DNA of 11,631 nt. Origin: Promethearchaeota archaeon. GTDB taxonomy: Archaea; Asgardarchaeota; Lokiarchaeia; Sigynarchaeales; SOKP01. The notes under the pieces are model-generated. The model saw only the letters and a program-made list of their open reading frames with translations, was not told the DNA's origin and did not search any database. Made by a program: the position numbers and the translations under genes. Of this stretch, positions 7,050-11,631 are shown one piece after another. The stretch's first letter is position 1; each line of letters opens with the position of its first letter. The stretch lies in assembly GCA_030605085.1 (NCBI GenBank), contig JAUWBH010000188.1, positions 1 to 11,631 on the forward strand. The letters are read 5' to 3'.

Positions 7050-8132
7050 ATGATTATTACGCTTTTATTCTTACCTGTTTCTATTTTATGTGTTGTAATT
7101 GTTATATTTATGTTTATCCATATTTTTAAGACATGGAATTTAGAAGATAAGAGGATATCTAAAAAAATTAATGAACTTGTATATACTTTTTTGACTTTAG
7201 CATTTGCCATATATTATCCATTTTTAATATTAAGACTTTCGGGAAATACTAAAGGAATCATTTTTCCTAACGCTGTAGACGAATTTACTCTCTTAGGAAA
7301 CATTTTTATTGTAGGAGTAATGATTGGGATTAGTATGTGGGGAATTTCAGCTAAAATTAGAACTATTAGAAATCCTGAACTCTTAAAGGAAAAAAACAAT
7401 TACGAACTTTTTTGTAAAAAATTATTGGAAAATTATTCTGAAAGAAGCAAACTACAACGAAGAGTTACTCATATTCTTCCCAGTGCAGTAGTTAGTTTAT
7501 GTATCATTATTTATTACTTTTTATTTCAAGGACTTTTGGGAAATGCTTGGAGAAATTACGCTTTATTTTTCGTTGTTATTATTGGCATTGATTTTGCTTT
7601 AACATTTTTGCTTGAAGATTTAATACGATTATTTGATTTTAGTTATATGCCCCCGAGTGCTATAAAAATGTGTGCCGCGGGATTAACTCAAGATGAATTA
7701 GATACATTTTCAAGTACATCTATCATGGTATTCTCTTTTGGACCATTCATATTTCTTAGTTTCCCAATATTCTTTATAGTCCTTCTTGTAACTTCAATAT
7801 CTGATGCAATGGCATCTATTATTGGTATTTCAGTCTCAGATAAAAAACACTGTTTTCCAAAAAGTTCAGATAAATGTATTGAAGGATATATAGGAGGTTT
7901 TACATTTACTTTTATTTCTACGGTATTTGGAGTAATATTCTCTAATTTTTTTGGATTCTCTGATTGGTCAATAGTATTAGCATTGTATCTTGCTTTAACT
8001 CTATCAATTGTTTTTGTTTTGATAGATATTATAACAAGTAAAGTAAAGTTGTCAGATAATTATCTGAATCCATTAATTACTGGGATTGTTATTATTCTAT
8101 TTCTAATGTTATTTAACATTTCAATTTTCTAG
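7050..8132 (+). CDS. Dolichol/polyprenol or diacylglycerol kinase-like membrane protein (CTP-transferase superfamily)
   Basis: Polytopic 360-aa membrane protein of the phosphatidate cytidylyltransferase/dolichol kinase superfamily, whose members use CTP (or another nucleotide) to phosphorylate or activate membrane lipids and isoprenols. The N-terminal third holds about four membrane helices and a charged loop (100-138). From about 137 the catalytic-type half begins: RRVTHIL, SDAMASIIG (251-259), KCIEGYIGG (275-283) and a final SDNYLNPL (336-343), matching the D-AS--G / K--EG---G / DN--NPL pattern of the superfamily. A TATA-like GAGTTATAATAA lies at about 7011-7022; GGAG (7044-7047) sits very close to the ATG. 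A degraded paralogue lies directly upstream. In an archaeon the likely substrate is an isoprenoid alcohol or archaeol-type lipid, which is inference. The 3' end faces moaD across the IS605-type element. Confidence 0.72.
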   Translation: MIITLLFLPVSILCVVIVIFMFIHIFKTWNLEDKRISKKINELVYTFLTLAFAIYYPFLILRLSGNTKGIIFPNAVDEFTLLGNIFIVGVMIGISMWGISAKIRTIRNPELLKEKNNYELFCKKLLENYSERSKLQRRVTHILPSAVVSLCIIIYYFLFQGLLGNAWRNYALFFVVIIGIDFALTFLLEDLIRLFDFSYMPPSAIKMCAAGLTQDELDTFSSTSIMVFSFGPFIFLSFPIFFIVLLVTSISDAMASIIGISVSDKKHCFPKSSDKCIEGYIGGFTFTFISTVFGVIFSNFFGFSDWSIVLALYLALTLSIVFVLIDIITSKVKLSDNYLNPLITGIVIILFLMLFNISIF

Positions 8133-8300
8133 AAAAAACACTTATTGACAAGTAGAGATATGTGGATTACTTTAATCTGAATTTTTATCTTGATTGCTCA
8201 ATAAAACACCTACCTTTAGGGAGGTGATGAATTGAGTTTAAAAAAATTACTAAACAATCGTACTCCTTTCCTATAAATTCTCTAAAAATATATTTTAAGT

Positions 8301-8480
8301 AATCGCGTATCTCTTTGGTCGGATAACCAACGATCTCAGGAAAAGAACGCGATTTTACCGTTGGAACGACGGAAAGTCAAGCCTTTGGAGGAAGTGTAAG
8401 ACTTGTCGGGATTCTTGAGTCTTGTAAAGCTGTTTTCTGTGAATTAGGAATCTACTGACTTTAGGCAGTAGTAGTTCAAT
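8301..8480 (+). ncRNA. Omega-RNA-like structured region of the IS605-type element
   Basis: In IS605-family elements the TnpB guide RNA (omega RNA) spans the 3' end of tnpB and the right end. Here the matching stretch has AATCGCG (8301-8307) pairing with CGCGATT (8348-8354) around a TTGGT/ACCAA hairpin (8315-8330), then CCGT/ACGG (8358-8372), AAGTC/GACTT (8374-8404) with an alternative AAGAC/GTCTT (8398-8423), and the right-end hairpin (8452-8471). If transcribed, any guide would be the bases just after the right end (from about 8480, inside the tail of moaD). Expression is not shown by sequence. Confidence 0.45.
8327..8458 (+). pseudogene. C-terminal remnant of TnpB nuclease
   Basis: This open stretch after a TAA at 8324-8326 encodes ERDFTVGTTESQAFGGSV and then RLVGILESCKAVFCELGIY before TGA at 8456-8458. 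The VGTTE-x-(6)-G pattern, the position just before the right-end hairpin and the overlap of the stop codon with that hairpin are typical of archaeal TnpB C-termini. The RuvC and zinc-finger parts are absent. It may be kept only because it overlaps the omega-RNA scaffold. Confidence 0.55.
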
Positions 8481-8485
8481 AAAAA

Positions 8486-8770
8486 TTAACCCCCAAAATA
8501 AATATAAAGGAAGGATACATCATCTCCATCCTTTAAAACCGTCTGTAAAAAGTTTTCGTGACGATAACTTCTTCCGTTTATTATAATGGAAAGAAAAGAA
8601 CTAAATACGCCTTTTTTATTTTTATCCCAAATTAATTCTTCAAATTTATCCCCATATGCTTCCTTTAGTCTATCAAATAATTCTAATAAGGTTAATTCTT
8701 TTTCAAATTCCATTTCGCTATTTGTTTTTTTTGTTAATTCGTTAAATGGGGGGCTAAAATGGAGTTTCAA
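8486..8770 (-). CDS. MoaD/ThiS-family ubiquitin-like sulfur carrier or protein modifier
   Basis: Small beta-grasp protein of 94 aa. It starts MKLHFSPPFNEL (beta-1), has the LTLLELFDRLKEAYGDKF helix region (27-44), a SIIINGRSY strand (61-69), then LKDGDDVSFLYIYFGG ending exactly in Gly-Gly. The exposed diglycine is adenylated by an E1-like enzyme (MoeB/ThiF/UbaA) and then carries sulfur for molybdopterin or tRNA thiolation, or is joined to proteins, as for archaeal SAMPs. No MoaE, E1 or tRNA thiolase is nearby, so which role applies is open. The start is TTG (8768-8770) with AGG directly before it; the next ATG is at residue 20 and would remove beta-1. It lies downstream of the 310-aa membrane gene on the same strand, 138 bp away. 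The IS605-type element begins 6 bp past its stop. Confidence 0.78.
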   Translation of the reverse strand: MKLHFSPPFNELTKKTNSEMEFEKELTLLELFDRLKEAYGDKFEELIWDKNKKGVFSSFLSIIINGRSYRHENFLQTVLKDGDDVSFLYIYFGG

Positions 8771-8908
8771 CCTAATTATCTTATTTCACTTTTTTCCGTT
8801 TTTATTGTCGTTCTTAAGTTATTTAATAATAATAAAAATATAAAATTTTAACGTTAATTTTTCATAAGTTAAAAAATAATAAAAGAAAATAAATTTTTTA
8901 AAATTCAA

Positions 8909-9841
8909 TTATTTTCTGCTACAAGCTGGACATTCATCAGTAGTAATTAATGACAGTTTAGATTTGTGAAGCATTGTTGACTCGTGAATCTTTTTAGTCA
9001 TTAATGGCAATTGCTTTTCGTGAATAATTTGAGCGGGAATAATTAACGCAATTCCTAAAAAAGGAACGAGTACCACAAACAAAATAATTAAAGGGGTCAA
9101 ACTTAGGAATATTGTCTGAATAATCAAAGAAATTAGATTTGCTAAAAAACTAATAATACCAAAACCCTTAAATTTACTAATATAAAACTTGTGGACTGTT
9201 TCGACTGTTTCAGGGGATCTTCTTTTAAGGGCTTTTTCTGGATCGGTTTTGCTCATAACACCAGAATCATATAATAGCCAGAGCGGCACTAATAATAATA
9301 TAACAATCGGAAATGCAATGAAAGCCGCGTTGAATAAGGCTAAGATCATATTATTTGGCACGCCTCCTATAGCCCACATATTCGCACCTGTGCTATTAAC
9401 AATTACTTGGGATAGAACGCAAATTAATAGTCCAGGCGTAATTGCACGTTTTGAAACATCACTTATGGTCCATTTGCCGAGTTGAGCCTTCATATCAAGA
9501 TATAAAAGCCTAGATTTGCCGAAAATTCTACGATATATCTTGAAATATACCATAGCAATAGTGGGTGAAAACCAAATTAATAAATAACCTATAATAGGCA
9601 TTAAAATCAGTAGTATTATCACATCTATAATTACTGAACCAGGAATGATAGGTATTAACTCAGTAGTAGATGGTGTAACGATAACCAAATAAATAGCATA
9701 AGTAGCAAAAATTAAAATAATGAATGGTAGAAAGATTATATGAGATTTAATTCCAGAAGCATACCTATTTGGTACAGATTTGTCTCTAAAATGTAATTCT
9801 GAATCTGATTCTAAGTTGTTATTAGCATTCATATTACTCAT
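8909..9841 (-). CDS. Unrecognised membrane protein with C-terminal CPxC motif
   Basis: Family not recognised. From the chosen ATG the protein has 310 aa: an Asn-rich polar N-terminus (1-30), about six membrane segments (34-56, 65-90, 134-152, 166-190, 226-246, 249-272), a basic loop KIYRRIFGKSRLLYLD (101-116) and a tail ending TTDECPACSRK with Cys304 and Cys307. The CPxC pair could bind metal or be redox active, but a lone pair so near the end is hard to interpret. The frame can be extended by seven codons to TTG at 9862. I prefer ATG at 9839-9841 because a TATA-like box (minus strand, about 9883-9892) predicts transcription starting near 9861, which would leave no leader for the TTG. The region between it and alba (9863-10213) shows only promoter-like AT-rich DNA. 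Confidence 0.7.
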   Translation of the reverse strand: MSNMNANNNLESDSELHFRDKSVPNRYASGIKSHIIFLPFIILIFATYAIYLVIVTPSTTELIPIIPGSVIIDVIILLILMPIIGYLLIWFSPTIAMVYFKIYRRIFGKSRLLYLDMKAQLGKWTISDVSKRAITPGLLICVLSQVIVNSTGANMWAIGGVPNNMILALFNAAFIAFPIVILLLVPLWLLYDSGVMSKTDPEKALKRRSPETVETVHKFYISKFKGFGIISFLANLISLIIQTIFLSLTPLIILFVVLVPFLGIALIIPAQIIHEKQLPLMTKKIHESTMLHKSKLSLITTDECPACSRK

Positions 9842-9882
9842 GTTGAAGATTATTTTGGGCAATAATCAAGTATAATAAAAGA

Positions 9883-9892
9883 GTTATAAATC
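9883..9892 (-). promoter_or_regulatory. TATA-like box of the CPxC membrane protein gene
   Basis: On the minus strand AGGATTTATAACTC places TTTATAA about 45 bp upstream of the preferred ATG, with a purine-rich BRE-like stretch before it. The predicted start of transcription is near 9861, which helps choose the gene start. Confidence 0.4.
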
Positions 9893-10136
9893 CTCTTTTT
9901 AATTTTTTCTAACAGAGGTAAATAATAACATAATATATTTTTAATGTTAATTTTTTATAAATTAAGAAAATTGGGATAAAACATTTTTTATTGGGATTCT
10001 CCAATCATAACTAGATAAATTTTATCAAGTAATTTAGGATTATAGAGTAGGAGAGCTGTTAAAACAAGATTTTAGTGCAACTAAACCAACTTTTTAATCT
10101 ACTTACAACTTTTTACGGCAACTCTAAAAGAATTCT
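9893..10136. other. Intergenic stretch between divergent genes, no gene seen
   Basis: Stops are frequent in all frames and no RNA signature was found. The only structure noted is ATTGGGAT occurring twice about 25 bp apart (near 9968 and 9989), the second copy able to form ATTGG/CCAAT. It separates the promoters of the minus-strand membrane gene and of alba. Confidence 0.5.
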
Positions 10137-10150
10137 TAATATATTTAAAT
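10137..10150 (+). promoter_or_regulatory. TATA-like box of alba
   Basis: TTAATATATTTAAAT lies about 70 bp upstream of the alba ATG and predicts a leader of about 45 nt. It is the strongest TATA-like match in this gap. Confidence 0.45.
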
Positions 10151-10213
10151 CATAATACGTAGGGATAATCTATAAACATAGAGAATAAAAAAACATTTCA
10201 GAGAAAATAAAAA

Positions 10214-10513
10214 ATGGAAAAAAAGGAAAAAGGAGAAAAAGAGGAGAATGCTGTCTTTGTTGGTCGTCGTCCTACGATGAATTATGTAATGGCTGTAATG
10301 ATGATCCTGAATAAAGGAGAAGATTGTACCGTAAAGGCTCGCGGCAGAGCGATCTCTCACGCCGTCGATATTTGCGAGATTTTAAAAAACCGCTTTTTGA
10401 AAGGAGCTGAATATAAAGAGATTCGCATTGCTACGGAGGTACTTAAGGGCGAGGATGACCGTGAAAATAATGTAAGCTCAATAGAGATCGTTGTTTCGCC
10501 TCCAACAAAATAA
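10214..10513 (+). CDS. albA: Alba chromatin protein
   Basis: DNA/RNA-binding protein that coats and bridges archaeal chromatin as a dimer. The 99-aa sequence has a charged Lys/Glu-rich N-terminal extension (1-12), then the Alba core: VFVGRRPTMNYVMAV (14-28), VKARGRAISHAVDICEIL (40-57), NRFL (59-62), IRIATEVLKGEDDRENNVS (70-88) and SIEIVVS (89-95). The motif that reads GKKPVMNYV in Sulfolobus Alba reads GRRPTMNYV here, so the acetylated Lys16 and the adjacent Lys17 are replaced by Arg18 and Arg19. Charge for DNA contact is kept, but Lys16-type acetylation control is not possible at this site. The ATG lacks a clear Shine-Dalgarno sequence, and an oligo-T run follows the stop. Length and core are normal. 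Confidence 0.96.
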   Translation: MEKKEKGEKEENAVFVGRRPTMNYVMAVMMILNKGEDCTVKARGRAISHAVDICEILKNRFLKGAEYKEIRIATEVLKGEDDRENNVSSIEIVVSPPTK

Positions 10514-10525
10514 ATAGAACTCGAA

Positions 10526-10531
10526 TTTTTT
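10526..10531 (+). terminator. Oligo-T run after alba
   Basis: Six T residues 13 nt past the alba stop, after a slightly G+C-richer GAACTCGAA; a plausible simple archaeal terminator. Confidence 0.3.
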
Positions 10532-10561
10532 AATGGATTTATCGATTTAATTATGTAAGAT

Positions 10562-10818
10562 TTAAGTTGACTTATTTGAATCTTCTTTATTTTTAAAATT
10601 TTTATATTGATCTTTTACCTCGTCAAGATCTAAGGTTATAAGAGTGTGTCCTTTATGATTTACTTCAAAAAGCCTTATAAGATTTTGATTTTCTGGTTAT
10701 TTGGATGAATAATTACATACTCTCTACACTTTATACAACCTCGAGCCCTAATTTTTAACGCCTCAAAATGTAATTCTCTAAAGGAAATATAGTGATATGG
10801 GATATATTCTTTTTTAAT
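10562..10818 (-). pseudogene. Small CxxC protein gene broken by a one-base frameshift
   Basis: A coding signal runs on the minus strand in two frames. From 10818 it reads IKKEYIPYHYISFRELHFEA, then LKIRARGCIKCREYVIIHPNN, and soon meets a stop. In the next frame it goes on LIRLFEVNHKGHTLITLDLD, then EVKDQYKNFKNKEDSNKST to TAA at 10562-10564. Adding one C to the CC at 10695-10696 joins them as HPNNPENQNLIRLFEVNHKG, giving about 85 aa. The N-terminal part has GCIKC (possible zinc knuckle) and the tail is charged. No ATG, GTG or TTG lies in frame; the likely first codon is ATT (10816-10818), perhaps a mutated ATG. It begins about 30 bp after the tbp stop on the same strand, so it may be cotranscribed with tbp. 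The family is not one I can name. It is either a decayed gene or an assembly error. Confidence 0.6.
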
Positions 10819-10848
10819 CGTGTTTTAAATAAATGTTATATCTTGATA

Positions 10849-11451
10849 CTATGAATTTTCCATATTTTTTTTAGCAATACCTAGTTCCCGTACTTTACGA
10901 TTTAATTTTAAAACCGCTTCTTTTACGAATTTCTTGTTTTTTGCTCCTGTACAGACAACTTTTCCAGTTGAAAATATCAGGAAAACAGTTTTAGGATCTT
11001 GCATACGGTAAATTAAACCTGGAAAGACTTCTGGCTCGTACATGGTATTTTCCATTACAATCGCAGCCATATTTAAATCTATATATGTATGTAAATCTCC
11101 ACTTGCGACAATGTTCTGAATCGTGATTTCTGGATTAGCCACTTTAATTCCAGCTTTTTTGATATATTTTACTACTTTTTCTACACTAGGACCTGCCTCA
11201 TCCGCTCTTCGAAGTCCTGTGATTACCATTTTTCCCGTAGAGAAGATAAGAAATGTTGCTTTAGGTTCAGTGATTCTCATAACAAGACCTGGAAATCTTT
11301 CGGGATTATACTCTACATCTGGGAGTTTACGGGCGATTCTGGTAAGATCTATTTTTTCTGTAATTTCCATAGTAACTGTGGCAACTACATTTTCGATTTT
11401 ATAATCTAGTTCAAAATTGGATTCATCGATTTTTTTTTCTTCTTCTGACAT
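10849..11451 (-). CDS. tbp: TATA-binding protein (TBP)
   Basis: General transcription factor that binds and bends the promoter TATA box and recruits TFB and RNA polymerase. The 200-aa protein has an acidic N-terminal extension (1-14) and the two direct repeats of the TBP saddle. Repeat 1 (about 18-100) holds IENVVATV, FPGLVMRI and FLIFSTGKMVITG; repeat 2 (about 108-193) holds IQNIVASG, FPGLIYRM and FLIFSTGKVVCTG. The likely DNA-intercalating phenylalanines are Phe53/Phe70 and Phe143/Phe160, all kept. The length fits archaeal TBPs (180-200 aa). The start is ATG at 11449-11451; another reading frame ends 4 bp upstream. A small broken gene follows on the same strand. Confidence 0.98.
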   Translation of the reverse strand: MSEEEKKIDESNFELDYKIENVVATVTMEITEKIDLTRIARKLPDVEYNPERFPGLVMRITEPKATFLIFSTGKMVITGLRRADEAGPSVEKVVKYIKKAGIKVANPEITIQNIVASGDLHTYIDLNMAAIVMENTMYEPEVFPGLIYRMQDPKTVFLIFSTGKVVCTGAKNKKFVKEAVLKLNRKVRELGIAKKNMENS

Positions 11452-11455
11452 ATTA

Positions 11456-11596
11456 TTACTCTAAAAAGGAATAAGTTTTATTTGAAATTTGGGCTAATTT
11501 TATAAAGAAAGGATCAATTATAAAATAGCCGTTTTTTTTGTTTTCTACGTTGACATCACCCAATTCTCCATGTTTGGTAGTTCTATCAGTTTTAGA
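11456..11596 (-). other. Short open frame at window edge, possible gene remnant
   Basis: A 46-codon open frame without a good start runs SKTDRTTKHGELGDVNVE, NKKNGYFIIDPFFIKLAQ, ISNKTYSFLE and stops 4 bp before tbp. The spacing of H-GELGDV, G and D--IKL weakly recalls the C-terminal part of Cu/Zn superoxide dismutases (H-GDLGN...D--I-L), but the fragment is too short to claim this, and two stops lie just upstream. It could be chance coding in the tbp promoter region. Confidence 0.2.
11496..11507 (-). promoter_or_regulatory. TATA-like box of tbp
   Basis: On the minus strand CTTTATAAAATT lies about 48 bp before the tbp ATG, preceded by a CCTTT stretch where BRE would be. A second AT-rich box (about 11516-11526) is further upstream. 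It overlaps a possible short coding frame, so its use is uncertain. Confidence 0.35.
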
Positions 11597-11631
11597 TTAT
11601 TAATATAGAAGCTACCTCGTACATTCCGAGC

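Larger units (their letters stand above)
8195..8480 (+). mobile_element. IS200/IS605-type element lacking an intact tnpB (PATE/MITE-like)
   Basis: The left-end hairpin at 8207-8226 is CACCT-A-CC-TTTA-GG-G-AGGTG. The right-end hairpin at 8452-8471 is CTACTG-A-C-TTTA-G-G-CAGTAG. Both share an A/G mismatch and a TTTA loop, as expected for subterminal hairpins recognised by a TnpA Y1 transposase. TTGAT (8190-8194), a known insertion target in this superfamily, lies just before the left end, and the right end closes with GTAGTTCAA. Between the hairpins only the last codons of a TnpB and an omega-RNA-like stretch remain. No tnpA or full tnpB is present, so mobility would need proteins supplied elsewhere. 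It sits between two convergent genes, ending 6 bp from the moaD stop. Exact ends are approximate. Confidence 0.72.

Noticed and set aside
10145..10360. 71-codon minus-strand open frame over the alba start
   Set aside because: It is antisense to the conserved alba gene and low in complexity (Phe/Ser/Leu-rich), as expected from the Lys/Glu-rich alba N-terminus read backwards.

Overview
The window reads as archaeal chromosomal DNA. It carries a TATA-binding protein and an Alba chromatin protein, TATA-like boxes precede several genes, and likely stops are followed by oligo-T runs. The sequence is very AT-rich, with many membrane proteins of no familiar family. The overall style (AT-rich, an AbrB-like domain, lipid/isoprenoid-kinase-like membrane proteins) suggests an Asgard (Lokiarchaeia-like) archaeon, but that placement is inference. 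There are no rRNA or tRNA genes and no CRISPR array.

Layout, left to right. Bases 1-322 are clearly richer in G+C than their surroundings, form several hairpins and end in a hairpin plus T-run; this looks like an unidentified structured RNA or a small inverted-repeat element. Next comes an inosine/xanthosine triphosphatase (minus), divergent from a 613-aa acyl-CoA-ligase-like protein with an AbrB/SpoVT-like N-terminal domain. A GPH/MelB-type transporter follows in the same direction. Short ACGT-centred palindromes lie upstream of both the ligase and the transporter, so the two may share a regulator. Then come an unrecognised 322-aa membrane protein, a convergent Maf nucleotide pyrophosphatase, and two tandem genes of the dolichol-kinase/CTP-transferase superfamily. 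The first of these is an internally deleted, frame-broken copy of the second.

Between the intact kinase-like gene and a convergent MoaD/ubiquitin-like gene lies a roughly 285-bp IS200/IS605-type element. It keeps both end hairpins, an omega-RNA-like region and the last ~43 codons of a TnpB, but not the rest of the nuclease gene. After moaD come a 310-aa membrane protein with a C-terminal CPxC motif (minus), alba (plus) and tbp (minus). In the gap between alba and tbp is a small cysteine-containing gene, on the same strand as tbp and just downstream of it. It is broken by what looks like one missing base and has no ordinary start codon.

Functionally the window mixes nucleotide-pool cleaning (YjjX-like, Maf), a putative metabolic unit (acyl ligase plus symporter), membrane lipid or isoprenoid phosphorylation, sulfur-carrier or ubiquitin-like chemistry, and core chromatin/transcription proteins. 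The most interesting items are the regulator-ligase fusion lacking its usual catalytic lysine, the TnpB-less IS605 element with an omega-RNA-like remnant, the structured RNA at the left edge, and the two broken genes.
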